NCBI RefSeq assembly: GCF_029910095.1
Contig: NZ_CP094526.1
Location: 7,943,501 to 8,007,500, forward strand
DNA length: 64,000 bases
Direction of reading: 5' to 3'
From: Bradyrhizobium sp. ISRA464
Lineage (GTDB): Bacteria > Pseudomonadota > Alphaproteobacteria > Rhizobiales > Xanthobacteraceae
Shown piece after piece: positions 38,314 through 46,629 of the stretch (its first letter is position 1; every line of letters begins with the position of its first letter). A model generated the notes under the pieces. The model did not search any database, was not told where the DNA came from, and saw nothing but the letters and a program-made list of their open reading frames with translations. The translations under genes and the position numbers were made by a program.

Positions 38314-38439
38314 GAGGGCTTGCGCGTGGTCGACGCGTCGATCATGCCACCCCTGATCGGCGGCAACACCAACGCACCGACCATCATGATCGGCGAGAAG
38401 GCCGCCGACATGATCAGAGTTGAGATGCGGGCGGGGTAG
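38314..38439 (+). pseudogene. GMC (choline/alcohol dehydrogenase) C-terminal remnant
   Basis: The frame [17 protein letters not shown], then [17 protein letters not shown] and a TAG stop is the last 41 residues of a GMC-family flavoprotein, including the His/Asn active-site region (here IGGNTNAPT). An in-frame stop at 38305 and absence of an upstream FAD domain show that only this tail is left. It may have been the partner of the adjacent aldehyde dehydrogenase. Confidence 0.8.
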
Positions 38440-38463
38440 CGATCGCAAGCGGCACGAAGAAAT

Positions 38464-38545
38464 CGTAGCCCGGATGGAGCGAAGCGTAATCCGGGACCTT
38501 CGCGCCTACACTCCCCGGATTTCGCTTCGCTCCATCCGGGCTACG
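38464..38545. repeat. Palindromic intergenic repeat, family C
   Basis: The arms CGTAGCCCGGATGGAGCGAA at the left and TTCGCTCCATCCGGGCTACG at the right are perfectly complementary over 20 bp, with GCGTAATCCGGG / CCCGGATTTCGC inside. It lies between the GMC remnant and the SDR gene (convergent). Confidence 0.85.
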
Positions 38546-38583
38546 AACTGATGCGAAGCATGAGGATTGCAATGACGCGCGGG

Positions 38584-39345
38584 TCAATTCAGCAGGAACC
38601 CGCCATCGACCGTCACCACGGTGCCGGTCATGTAGCGCGAGGCATTCGATGCGAGCAGCATGATCGCGCCGTCGAGATCGGATTCGGCGCCGACCCGGCG
38701 CTGCGGGATCCGCTTGGTCAGTCGCTCGCCCGATGGCGTCGACCAGAAATCGTGGTTCATCTCGGTGTCGATATAGCCCGGCGCCAGCGCGTTGACGCGG
38801 ATGTTGTTGCCGGCGAGCTCCAGCGCCATCGCCTTGGTGCCCTGGATCATGCCGGCCTTGGAGATCGCATAGGGCGAAACGGCCTTCAACACGCCCTGGC
38901 CGAGCACTGAAGCGATGTTGACGATGTTGCCCGGCTGCTTGCGTGCCATCATGCGGCGCGCCAATTCGGTGGCGAGGAAGAAGGCGCCCTTCAGATTGGA
39001 ATTGATCACCGCGTCCCAGTCCGCCTCGGTCTGCTCGGTCGACAGCTTCTCGATCGCGATGCCGGCATTGTTGATCAGGACCGTGATCGGACCGAGCGCC
39101 GCTTCCGCGGCATCGAGCGCTTTCGCGATGCCGGAAATGGCCGTGACGTCCATCTGCACGGCGGCCGCACGACCGCCCTTTGCCTTGATCTCGTCCTCGA
39201 GGCTTTTCAGCTTCGCGGTCTGGCGCGCCGCGAGCACGACCGCGGCACCATGCGCCGCCAGCACGCGGGCGAACTGCCGCCCCAGCCCCTGCGAGGCGCC
39301 GGTGATGAGGATGATTTCTTTACTGACATCGAATAGGTCGGACAT
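38584..39345 (-). CDS. SDR-family oxidoreductase
   Basis: A 253-residue classical short-chain dehydrogenase. The NAD(P) motif is TGASQGLGR, NNAGIAI follows, and the catalytic set is Ser in IASVLGQG with Tyr-x-x-x-Lys in YAISKAGM. C-terminal DGGFLLN is typical. Closest in look to 3-oxoacyl-ACP reductase or glucose dehydrogenase-type SDRs; substrate not assignable. Divergent from the cvpA-like gene, 112 bp apart. Confidence 0.9.
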   Translation of the reverse strand: MSDLFDVSKEIILITGASQGLGRQFARVLAAHGAAVVLAARQTAKLKSLEDEIKAKGGRAAAVQMDVTAISGIAKALDAAEAALGPITVLINNAGIAIEKLSTEQTEADWDAVINSNLKGAFFLATELARRMMARKQPGNIVNIASVLGQGVLKAVSPYAISKAGMIQGTKAMALELAGNNIRVNALAPGYIDTEMNHDFWSTPSGERLTKRIPQRRVGAESDLDGAIMLLASNASRYMTGTVVTVDGGFLLN

Positions 39346-39457
39346 CGACTGGTTCCTGGATCAAAGCGGCCGATTGATAGCTACAATTGTGCCGATTGTA
39401 ATCCTGATTCATTGACCAAGGGACCGCGGTACAAATGGGGTGGGGGAAATCCCGTCC

Positions 39458-39973
39458 ATGAACAGTTTCGATGCTGTCGTCACCCTCGGGTTGCTGTTCG
39501 CGATCGTGACCGGCTTCAGCACCGGCCTGTTGCGCAGTGCGATCACGATCCTCGCCTATCTGGTCGCAATGCCGATCGCGGTGGCCATGCTGTCGATCGT
39601 CGGACCTGGCATCGCGAACCTGCCGGCGTCGCCCTTTCCTCCCAACGGGGTGTTGTTGTTCGCGCTCTTTCTCGTGACCGGCATCGTGCTCGGAAAGCTG
39701 GCGCGAACCATGCTCGACGACGCGGTCGGATCGGAGATCGGGATCGCTGATCGCCTCGGCGGCGCGCTGCTTGGCGCGGTCAGGGCCGGGCTCGTCGTGA
39801 CCACCCTCGTCCTGGTCCTCGATCAACTGGTGCCTTTAGCCAAGCAGCCGCAATTCCTCAACGGATCGCGATTGCGGCCGCTGTTTTCGGCTGCCGGGCA
39901 AACCGGCTTCCGCTCGTTGCCACCGGAGGTCACCATCACCATCGAGCGGTTGCGGCGCGAGCGGCGCATCTAG
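39458..39973 (+). CDS. CvpA-family membrane protein
   Basis: 171 residues from ATG 39458 (MNSFDAVVTLGLL), GGGGGA upstream; a GTG 18 bp earlier is open but overlaps that site. Four hydrophobic segments fall at about 5-25, 28-48, 62-82 and 103-122. The first matches the CvpA pattern (D-x-x-V...G...GLLR). CvpA is linked to colicin V secretion and bile or envelope stress in other bacteria; no specific role can be assigned here. Confidence 0.7.
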   Translation: MNSFDAVVTLGLLFAIVTGFSTGLLRSAITILAYLVAMPIAVAMLSIVGPGIANLPASPFPPNGVLLFALFLVTGIVLGKLARTMLDDAVGSEIGIADRLGGALLGAVRAGLVVTTLVLVLDQLVPLAKQPQFLNGSRLRPLFSAAGQTGFRSLPPEVTITIERLRRERRI

Positions 39974-40093
39974 CCTGTTCCTGTCCGGCATGCACTTATG
40001 CATTGCGCATACCTTATCGGCGGCGCCGAGCTTGGCTAGAATGCTGCCATCGAACCTTTTACAAACCGACCCGACATCACAGGGAGCGAAACC

Positions 40094-40876
40094 GTGGATC
40101 TTGGAATCAAAGGCCGCCGCGCCATCGTCTGCGCATCGAGCAAGGGACTGGGCCGCGCCTGCGCGATCGCGCTCGCCAATGAGGGCGTCCATGTCACCCT
40201 GACGGCACGCGGCGCCGAGGCGCTGAAGCAGACCGCCGACGAGATCCGCAAGGCGCACCCCGACGTCACCGTCACCGAGATCGTCGGCGACATCACGACG
40301 CCGGCGGGACGCGAGGCCGTGCTGAAGGCCTGCCCCGATCCCGACATCCTGATCAATAATGCCGGCGGCCCGCCGCCCGGCGATTTCCGCAATTGGACTC
40401 GCGACGACTGGATCAAGGCGATCGACGCCAACATGCTCACCCCGATCGAGCTGATCAAGGCGACCGTCGACGGCATGATGGCGCGCAAGTTCGGCCGCAT
40501 CGTCAACATCACCTCCGCTGCGGTGAAGGCGCCGATCGAGATTCTCGGCCTCTCCAACGGAGCGCGCGCCGGCCTCACCGGCTTCGTCGCCGGCCTGTCG
40601 CGCAAGACCGTGATCAACAACGTCACCATCAACGGCCTGTTGCCGGGCCCGTTCGAGACCGACCGGCTGCGCGGCACCGCCAAGCCCGAGGCCGAGAAGC
40701 GCGGCATTCCGATCGAGCAGGTGCTGGCCGATCGCGCCAAGCTCAATCCAGCCGGCCGCTTCGGTCATCCCGACGAGTTCGGTTACGCCTGCGCCTTCCT
40801 GTGCGGCGCCAAGGCGGGCTTCATGACCGGGCAGAACATCCTGCTCGACGGCGGCGCCTTCCCGGGCACTCTCTAG
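40094..40876 (+). CDS. SDR-family protein lacking the Tyr-x-x-x-Lys pair
   Basis: A 260-residue SDR from GTG 40094, with AGGGAG 6 bp upstream. The nucleotide motif is CASSKGLGR and NNAGGPPPG follows. At the catalytic site the Ser region is NITSAAVKAP, but where Tyr-x-x-x-Lys is expected I read SNGARAGL, so both catalytic residues are replaced by Ser and Arg. A subset of SDRs related to 3-oxoacyl-ACP reductases shows this change. Enzymatic function therefore uncertain. Its stop codon is inside a long hairpin. Confidence 0.85.
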   Translation: MDLGIKGRRAIVCASSKGLGRACAIALANEGVHVTLTARGAEALKQTADEIRKAHPDVTVTEIVGDITTPAGREAVLKACPDPDILINNAGGPPPGDFRNWTRDDWIKAIDANMLTPIELIKATVDGMMARKFGRIVNITSAAVKAPIEILGLSNGARAGLTGFVAGLSRKTVINNVTINGLLPGPFETDRLRGTAKPEAEKRGIPIEQVLADRAKLNPAGRFGHPDEFGYACAFLCGAKAGFMTGQNILLDGGAFPGTL

Positions 40877-40950
40877 TGTCGCCGATTTGAAGTTCCTGCA
40901 CTGTATGCGGCGAGGCCGATGGGAACTTCAAATCACCAAGCGACACTAGA
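40872..40950. repeat. Long hairpin spanning the SDR stop codon
   Basis: Outer stem: TCTAGTGTCG (40872-40881) with CGACACTAGA (40941-40950), 10 of 10. Inner stem: GATTTGAAGTTCC (40884-40896) with GGAACTTCAAATC (40922-40934), 13 of 13. The TAG stop of the SDR gene is part of the outer stem. No T-run follows. It may terminate or stabilise the transcript, or be a DNA repeat. Confidence 0.75.
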
Positions 40951-40965
40951 GCTTCATGAGTCTTG

Positions 40966-41041
40966 CTAGCGCCCTCTTGCTTTCCGAAGTTCACGCAAGA
41001 GGTCGCTGGTCAAGTTCACGAACTTCGGAAAGGGGCGCTAG
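40966..41041 (+). repeat. Second long hairpin ending at the start codon of the quinone oxidoreductase gene
   Basis: CTAGCGCCC (40966-40974) pairs with GGGCGCTAG (41033-41041) and TTTCCGAAGTTC (40981-40992) with GAACTTCGGAAA (41020-41031). The 3' arm ends at the base before the ATG at 41042, so the only purine-rich ribosome-binding candidate (GGGG at 41032-41035) is sequestered in the stem. Confidence 0.7.
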
Positions 41042-42031
41042 ATGAGAGCGGTCTGGTACGAACGGACCGGCGCGGCGCCGACGGTGCTCACCGTCGGCGA
41101 GATGCCGACGCCTGACGCGGGCCCCGGCGGGGTCCGCGTCCGCCTGGAAGCCTCCGGCGTCAATCCCGCCGATGTCGGCCGCCGCAGCGGCAATTATCGG
41201 CAGATGGAATTTCCGCTGATAATCCCGAACAGCGATGGCGCGGGCGTCATCGACCAGATCGGCGCAGGTGTGACGCGCTTTGCCGTCGGCGATCGCGTCT
41301 GGCTGTTCAACGGCCAGCGCAACGGCCGTGCCTTCGGCACCGCGGCCGAGTACATCACGATCGCCGACCATCTGGTGACGCCGCTTGCCGATAACGTGTC
41401 CTTTGCCGCTGGTGCGACGCTCGGCATCCCCTGCATGACCGCGTGGTGCGCGCTGTTCGCGGACGGGCCGATCACCGGACAGACGGTGCTCGTCACCGGC
41501 GGCGCCGGCGCGGTCGGCCACTATGCCGTGCAACTGGCCAAATGGGGCGGCGCGCGGGTGATCGCGACCGTGAGCTCGCAGGTCAAGGACATGGAAGCAC
41601 GGCTCGCCGGCGCCGACATGGTGGTGAACTACCGCACCGAGGACGTGGTGGCCAAGGTGATGGCGTTCACTGCGAACCGCGGCGTCGACCGCGTGGTCGA
41701 CGTCGATTTCGGCGGCAATCTTGCGACCACGCTGAAGATCATGGCGCTCAACTCGACGATCGCGGTCTACGCCACCAACGGCAACCGCACGCCCACGGTG
41801 CCGGTGCGCGAGCTGATGGAGAAATGCATCACGGTGCGTTCGCTGGTGCTGTTCGCGCTGCCGCCGACGCTGCTCGCGGCCGCGCAGGAGGGCATCACCA
41901 AGTGGCTCGCAGCCGGCGCGCGCGTGCACAACATCGCCGGACAGTTCGCCCTGGCCGAGACGGCCCAGGCCCATCTCGCGGTCGAGAAGGGCGACAAGAT
42001 CGGCACCGTGATCGTCGACTGCGCGCGGTGA
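41042..42031 (+). CDS. NADPH:quinone oxidoreductase family protein (MDR superfamily)
   Basis: A 329-residue medium-chain dehydrogenase/reductase without zinc ligands. The N-terminal domain reads GGVRVRLEASGVNPADVGRRSG. The NADPH motif is VTGGAGAVGHYAVQLAKWGGARV, and the closing GQFALAETAQAHLAVEKG is typical of quinone oxidoreductase-type MDRs. Electron acceptor not assignable. Translation initiation is probably affected by the preceding hairpin. Confidence 0.88.
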   Translation: MRAVWYERTGAAPTVLTVGEMPTPDAGPGGVRVRLEASGVNPADVGRRSGNYRQMEFPLIIPNSDGAGVIDQIGAGVTRFAVGDRVWLFNGQRNGRAFGTAAEYITIADHLVTPLADNVSFAAGATLGIPCMTAWCALFADGPITGQTVLVTGGAGAVGHYAVQLAKWGGARVIATVSSQVKDMEARLAGADMVVNYRTEDVVAKVMAFTANRGVDRVVDVDFGGNLATTLKIMALNSTIAVYATNGNRTPTVPVRELMEKCITVRSLVLFALPPTLLAAAQEGITKWLAAGARVHNIAGQFALAETAQAHLAVEKGDKIGTVIVDCAR

Positions 42032-42104
42032 TGGACACGCGCTCCTTTTTTCCTCTCCCGGCGAACGGGGCGAGGTCGAGTGAGCGGCGTGGCCTGTGCT
42101 GCGG

Positions 42105-42521
42105 CTAATGTATCGGCGTGGTGCCTTCGTCGCCCGGCAGGAGCCCGAGCTCGTCGAGACCTTCAGCAAGCAGATCGCCCAGCATCGGCTCACCCAGCAG
42201 GTAGCTCGCGGTATTGTGCCCCCTGTGCCCGCGCGCGGCTTCGCGCCTGAGCTCTGTCCATTCCTCGATCGAGCCATCGCCGCGACCAAGCCGCATCAGG
42301 GCAATGAGATCGACCTGCTCGTCCTCGCTCAGCGCGTCGATAAAACCGGCGATCTCGCGCATCACCGGGTCCGTGCCATCATCCTCCAATATGTCGATCA
42401 TGTCGTCGTCAACGCCGTTCGAGCCGGAGTCCGGATCGACCGCCGCCTCCTTGACGTCGAATTCCCGCGCCTTCTCGATCAGAAAGCCGACCTTTTCGGG
42501 AGAGATCGTGAGTTCCGGCAT
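42105..42521 (-). CDS. DUF3775-family protein
   Basis: A 138-residue soluble acidic protein from ATG 42521 (MPELTISPEKVGFLIEKAREFDVKE), chosen for GAAGGAG 7 bp upstream. Features are EIAGFIDALSEDEQVDLIALMRLGRGD and LLGEPMLGDLLAEGLDELG, which match what I remember of DUF3775, small alphaproteobacterial proteins of unknown function. No membrane or signal segments. Convergent with the quinone oxidoreductase gene; divergent from the next hydrolase gene. Confidence 0.8.
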   Translation of the reverse strand: MPELTISPEKVGFLIEKAREFDVKEAAVDPDSGSNGVDDDMIDILEDDGTDPVMREIAGFIDALSEDEQVDLIALMRLGRGDGSIEEWTELRREAARGHRGHNTASYLLGEPMLGDLLAEGLDELGLLPGDEGTTPIH

Positions 42522-42640
42522 TCGCGCACTCCTTCTTCCCACGAGGCGGTAACGCTGAAGGCGCCGACTTGATCCATTGCACCGCGGCGCGGAAACCCGC
42601 ATGTTGGCGACAGAGCAACAAGAAACAGAGGACACGCAGC

Positions 42641-43489
42641 ATGCACTGGACCGTGGGCAAGGTCAGGATCACCAAGGTCGTCGAGCTCGAGACCGTCGGC
42701 AGCACGCGCTTCATCCTGCCGCTCGCTGGCCGGGAGGAGATCCAGCGCCTGCCCTGGCTGATCCCGCATTTCGCCAACGAGGACGGCCGGCTGAAGATGT
42801 CGATCCACTCGCTGCTGGTGGAGACGCCAGAGCATCGCATCATCGTCGACACCGGCCTTGGCAACGACAAGCAGGGCCGCAACGTGCCGACCTGGAACAA
42901 CCGCACGGATCCGTTCCTGGAGAAGCTGACGGAGGCGGGATTCGCACCCGAGAGTATCGACACCGTGCTATGCACGCATCTGCATGTCGACCATGTCGGC
43001 TGGAACACCAGGCTCGTCGACGGCAAGTGGGTGCCGACCTTCGCCAATGCACGTTACGTGTTCGGCAAGACAGAGTTCGACCACTGGCGCGACCACAGCA
43101 ATGATCCTGCGCATGCCGCCGTGTTCGCCGATTCGGTGAAACCGATCGCCGACGCCGGCAAGGCCGAGCTTGTGCCGAGCGACCACCGGCTGACCGACGA
43201 GATCACGCTGATCCCGACGCCAGGCCACAGTCCCGGTCATATGAGCATCCACATCAGGTCCGGCGGACAGGAAGGACTGCTGACCGGCGACGTCGCCCAT
43301 CACCCGTGCCAGATGTACCATCTGGACTGGTCATCGACGGCAGACTCCGACCAGAAGCAGTCGGCCGCGACGCGGCGCGAACTGTTCTCGCGCTTTGCCG
43401 ACACGCCGACGCTGGTGATCGGCGGACATTTCAACGCCGGCCACATCAAGCGCGATGGCGACGCCTTCGAGTTCATTGCGCTGACGTGA
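42641..43489 (+). CDS. Metallo-beta-lactamase-fold hydrolase, copy 1
   Basis: A 282-residue protein from ATG 42641 (MHWTVGKVRITKVVEL), AGAGGA upstream. The zinc motif is THLHVDHVGWNTRL (HxHxDH), with further ligands in TPGHSPGHMSI, TGDVAHHPCQ and GGHFNAGH. No signal peptide. This type of fold includes lactonases and phosphodiesterases; the substrate is not known. It is clearly a paralogue of the gene at 45597, sharing the motif, the text around GKWVPTFxNARYVF and length. Confidence 0.88.
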   Translation: MHWTVGKVRITKVVELETVGSTRFILPLAGREEIQRLPWLIPHFANEDGRLKMSIHSLLVETPEHRIIVDTGLGNDKQGRNVPTWNNRTDPFLEKLTEAGFAPESIDTVLCTHLHVDHVGWNTRLVDGKWVPTFANARYVFGKTEFDHWRDHSNDPAHAAVFADSVKPIADAGKAELVPSDHRLTDEITLIPTPGHSPGHMSIHIRSGGQEGLLTGDVAHHPCQMYHLDWSSTADSDQKQSAATRRELFSRFADTPTLVIGGHFNAGHIKRDGDAFEFIALT

Positions 43490-43672
43490 ACCGTACGGTG
43501 GGCAAGCCGCCGGTGTGCACACCATCTGCGCAAGCCGACGGCCCCGGCGCGATGGCGCCTTTACCACCCTACCCTGCGCTTTCGGCGGTTGAATTTCCCC
43601 GCGCGCTGTTCCATGAAGCGTACCGAGGTATACCAGCAACAATCCTCGAAGACCCCGTAGGGAGTGATCAAC

Positions 43673-44515
43673 ATGAAGCTTGTTCGTTATGGCGAAAAGG
43701 GTGCGGAAAAGCCCGGTCTGATCGACAAATCCGGCCAGCTCCGCGACCTCTCGGCCCATCTGAAGGACCTCACCGGCGAGGCCTATGCGCCGGAGTCGCT
43801 GAAGAAGCTCGCTGGCCTCGATTCCGCCTTCCTGCCCGCCGTCTCCGGCAAGCCGCGCCTCGGCGCGCCCGTCACCGGCATCTCCAAATTCGTCGCGATC
43901 GGGCTGAACTACACCGATCACGCCAAGGAGACCGGCAACCCGATCCCGTCGGAGCCGATCTTCTTCCTGAAGGCCAACACCGCGCTGTCGGGGCCGAACG
44001 ATCCAGTCGAAAAGCCGCGCGGCTCGACCAAGCTCGACTGGGAAGTCGAGATCGCCGCCATCATCGGCACCCGCGCCAAGTACGTCTCGGAAGCCGACGC
44101 GTTGAACCACGTCGCGGGCTACTGCATCTGCAACGACGTCTCCGAGCGCAACTTCCAGATCGATCGCCCGGGTCAGTGGACCCGCGGCAAGTCGCACGAC
44201 ACGTTCGGCCCGCTCGGCCCGTGGGTGTTGACCAAGGATGAAGTGCCCGACGTGCAGAACCTCTCGATGTGGCTCGACGTCAACGGCCAGCGCCGCCAGA
44301 CCGGCTCGACCAAGACCATGATCTTCTCGATCGCGAAGTGCGTCTCCTATCTCTCGCAATTCCTGACGCTGCTTCCGGGAGACATCATCACCACCGGCAC
44401 TCCGCCCGGCGTCGGCAGCGGCATGAAGCCGCCGACCTTCCTCAATGTCGGCGACGTCGTGACCCTCGGCATCGAAGGCCTCGGCGAGCAACGCCAGGAA
44501 ATCGTCGCGGCGTGA
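43673..44515 (+). CDS. Fumarylacetoacetate hydrolase-family protein
   Basis: A 280-residue protein from ATG 43673 (MKLVRYGEKGAEKPGL), AGGGAG 8 bp upstream; a start 9 bp earlier is possible. The family core is FVAIGLNYTDHAKE, then the metal-binding acidic residues in LDWEVEIAAIIG, and ICNDVSERNFQ, KSHDTFGPLGPWVL and ITTGTPPGVGSG. Members cleave or isomerise C-C bonds in beta-diketo acids in aromatic catabolism. Downstream of the first MBL-fold gene with a 183-bp gap, so perhaps its own unit with the GST. Confidence 0.92.
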   Translation: MKLVRYGEKGAEKPGLIDKSGQLRDLSAHLKDLTGEAYAPESLKKLAGLDSAFLPAVSGKPRLGAPVTGISKFVAIGLNYTDHAKETGNPIPSEPIFFLKANTALSGPNDPVEKPRGSTKLDWEVEIAAIIGTRAKYVSEADALNHVAGYCICNDVSERNFQIDRPGQWTRGKSHDTFGPLGPWVLTKDEVPDVQNLSMWLDVNGQRRQTGSTKTMIFSIAKCVSYLSQFLTLLPGDIITTGTPPGVGSGMKPPTFLNVGDVVTLGIEGLGEQRQEIVAA

Positions 44516-44535
44516 GATCCGGCTAGCGCTACCGT

Positions 44536-44615
44536 CATTGCGAGCGAAGCGAAGCAATCCATCCCTCCGTACATACGGAAGCGCGGATTGCTTCGTCGCT
44601 TCGCTCCTCGCAATG
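44536..44615. repeat. Palindromic intergenic repeat, family D
   Basis: Arms CATTGCGAG-CGAAGC-GAAGCAATCC (44536-44560) and GGATTGCTTC-GTCGCTTCGCTCCTCGCAATG (44585-44615) fold on each other with a small mismatch. It lies between the FAH-family and GST genes. I recall this motif as very common in Bradyrhizobium. Confidence 0.75.
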
Positions 44616-44649
44616 GCAGCTCCAGTCCGATAGCTCCAGCGAGGCCTCC

Positions 44650-45261
44650 ATGAAACTCACCTTCTCTCCTGCCTCCCCCTTCGCCCGCAAGGTACGCATC
44701 GCCGCGATCGAGCTCGGCCTGATCGACAAGATCGAGCTGGTCCCGGCCACCGTCGCGCCCGGCCAGGCCAATGACGAATATTCGAAGATCACTCCGCTGA
44801 AGAAGTTGCCGGTGCTGATCCTCGATCACGGCGACGTCATTCTCGATTCCTACGTCATCGTCGAATATCTCAACGAGCTCGGCGGCGGCCGGCTGATCCC
44901 GGGCTACGGCCCGCGGCGCTGGAAGGTGAAAACCGATCATTCGCTGATCAACGGCATGCTCGATTCCATGCTGCTGTGCCGCTATGAGAAGATGGTGCGG
45001 CCGCAGGGCTCGGCGTGGCCGGCCTGGTATGACGATCACTGGAATCGCGCCTGGACCGGCATGGCGCGGTTCGAGAGCCGGCCCGAGGTGCTGAACGGAC
45101 CGTTCGACATCGCACAGATCGGGCTGGTTTGCGTGCTCGGCTACGCCGACTTCCGCTTCGCCGATTGCGGCTGGCGCAAGGCCTATCCCAAACTCGACGC
45201 GTTCTATCAAAGGATGCGGGAGCGGCCGTCGGTGAAGATCTCGGCGCCGCCGCCGGCGTAA
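44650..45261 (+). CDS. Glutathione S-transferase family protein
   Basis: A 203-residue GST. The thioredoxin-like N-terminal domain reads MKLTFSPASPFARKVRIAAIELGL, with the Ser in SPASPFARK the likely glutathione-activating residue and KLPVLILDHGDVILDSYVIVEYL the glutathione-binding cis-Pro strand. The helical domain follows. Together with the FAH-family gene upstream it suggests glutathione-dependent aromatic catabolism (maleylacetoacetate-like isomerisation), but this is inference. Confidence 0.9.
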   Translation: MKLTFSPASPFARKVRIAAIELGLIDKIELVPATVAPGQANDEYSKITPLKKLPVLILDHGDVILDSYVIVEYLNELGGGRLIPGYGPRRWKVKTDHSLINGMLDSMLLCRYEKMVRPQGSAWPAWYDDHWNRAWTGMARFESRPEVLNGPFDIAQIGLVCVLGYADFRFADCGWRKAYPKLDAFYQRMRERPSVKISAPPPA

Positions 45262-45282
45262 CACCAGCGGTCCTGGGGGAAG

Positions 45283-45462
45283 ATGAGCATGTGCGATCGC
45301 TTCCCCCTGATCCCTCTTCTCTGCGCGGCCCTTTTACTGTGGTACATCGTCCGCAGCTTGTCGGGGAGGACCGGGCGTGCGCTGGCGGCTTGCACGAACG
45401 TGAGTTGGATCGCAGCCTTGGGCGCGACCAGCGCATTATCATTCGCGATCCCGATCTTGTGA
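45283..45462 (+). CDS. Possible small membrane protein (59 aa)
   Basis: ATG 45283 (or ATG 45289, with GGGGGAAG 6 bp upstream of it) begins a 59-codon frame ending TGA 45460-45462. It reads RFPLIPLLCAALLLWYIVRSL, one membrane-helix-like segment, and SWIAALGATSALSFAIPIL, a second. The rest of the 45262-45596 gap has no other gene. An alternative minus-strand frame through the same bases contains the small-protein-like text HHHKIGIANDNA. I cannot decide between them; either may be spurious. Confidence 0.3.
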   Translation: MSMCDRFPLIPLLCAALLLWYIVRSLSGRTGRALAACTNVSWIAALGATSALSFAIPIL

Positions 45463-45596
45463 TGATGACGACGGCACCCTGCACGGCATGCAACCCTGCA
45501 CAGCAGGCCGCAGCAGAGCCTTGCGGCGATAGACATCCTCGCCAACATCCCTATTCCGCCGTGCGCGACGCGCACTGATTTTCCAAGGAAATCACC

Positions 45597-46466
45597 ATGA
45601 GCCTGAAATTCACCGTCGGCGATCTCACCATCCATCGCATCGTCGAGCAGGAGACCACGTTCCTGCCCGCGCTCGACATGCTGCCTGGGTTGACATCAGA
45701 GGTGCTCGCGGAGAACCGCGCCTGGATGAAGGCCGCGGGCGCGCTCGACGACAGCGACACGCTGATCCTGGCGTTCCAGTCCTATGTCGTGAAGACGCCG
45801 CACCACACCATCCTGATCGACAGCTGCATCGGCAACGACAAGCCACGGCCGACGCGGCCGAGCTGGAACATGAAGACTGACGACACCTATCTGCGCGGCC
45901 TCGCGGCGGCCGGCTTTTCGGTCGGCGACATCGACTACGTGATGTGCACGCATCTGCATGTCGACCATGTCGGCTGGAACACGCGGCTGGAGAACGGCCG
46001 CTGGGTGCCGACGTTCCCGAACGCGCGCTATGTGTTCGACAAGACCGAGTTCGACTACTGGACCGAGACCAACGCGAAGACCGAGGTCGGCCCGTTCGTC
46101 GACAGCGTGCTGCCGGTGGTCGAAGCCAACAGGGCCGAGATCGTGCGCAACGATTTCGCGATCGGCGATCACACACGCATCCTGCCGACGCCCGGCCACA
46201 CGCCGGGCCATGTCGCCTTCACCTTCGGCCGCGGCAAGGACGACGCGGTGTTTTCAGGCGACCTGATGCATTCGCCGATCCAGACGCGTCATCCGGAGCT
46301 GTCGCCGAAGTTCGACGTCGACCCGGCGCTGGCAGCGACCACGCGCCGCAGCTTCCTCGAGCGCTATTGCGACACCGCGACCCTGTGCTGTCCCGCGCAT
46401 TTCCCCTCGCCGTCGGCCGGCAGGATCAAGCGGAGGGGCAACGGGTTCGTGTGCGAGATGACGTAG
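45597..46466 (+). CDS. Metallo-beta-lactamase-fold hydrolase, copy 2
   Basis: A 289-residue paralogue of the gene at 42641. The metal motif is THLHVDHVGWNTRL, followed by GRWVPTFPNARYVFDKTEFDYW, LPTPGHTPGHVAFTFG, FSGDLMHSPIQ and CPAHFPSPSAGRI. ATG 45597 follows AAGGAA 4-9 bp upstream. No signal peptide. The two copies bracket the FAH-family and GST genes, so they probably act in the same pathway or were duplicated there. Confidence 0.88.
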   Translation: MSLKFTVGDLTIHRIVEQETTFLPALDMLPGLTSEVLAENRAWMKAAGALDDSDTLILAFQSYVVKTPHHTILIDSCIGNDKPRPTRPSWNMKTDDTYLRGLAAAGFSVGDIDYVMCTHLHVDHVGWNTRLENGRWVPTFPNARYVFDKTEFDYWTETNAKTEVGPFVDSVLPVVEANRAEIVRNDFAIGDHTRILPTPGHTPGHVAFTFGRGKDDAVFSGDLMHSPIQTRHPELSPKFDVDPALAATTRRSFLERYCDTATLCCPAHFPSPSAGRIKRRGNGFVCEMT

Positions 46467-46470
46467 CCCT

Positions 46471-46615
46471 TCGCCTCGCCCCGCCTGCGGGGAGAGGCCG
46501 GATCGCATTTCATGCGATCCGGGTGAGGGGGGCCTCGGCGAATTCGGCTTTCACTGCTCACGCGGATAGAGCCCCTCACCCCAACCCTCTCCTCGTAAGA
46601 ACGGGAAGAGGGAGC
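46471..46615. repeat. Palindromic intergenic repeat, family A, copy 2
   Basis: About 145 bp beginning CCGCCTGCGGGGAGAGG, with GGATCGCATTTCATGCGATCC hairpin and GGGTGAGGG, and ending CCTCTCCTCGT..ACGGGAAGAGG. Matches the other family-A copies in order of elements. It lies between convergent genes (second MBL-fold gene and ogt). Confidence 0.8.
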
Positions 46616-46629
46616 AGATAGAGCCTCCC

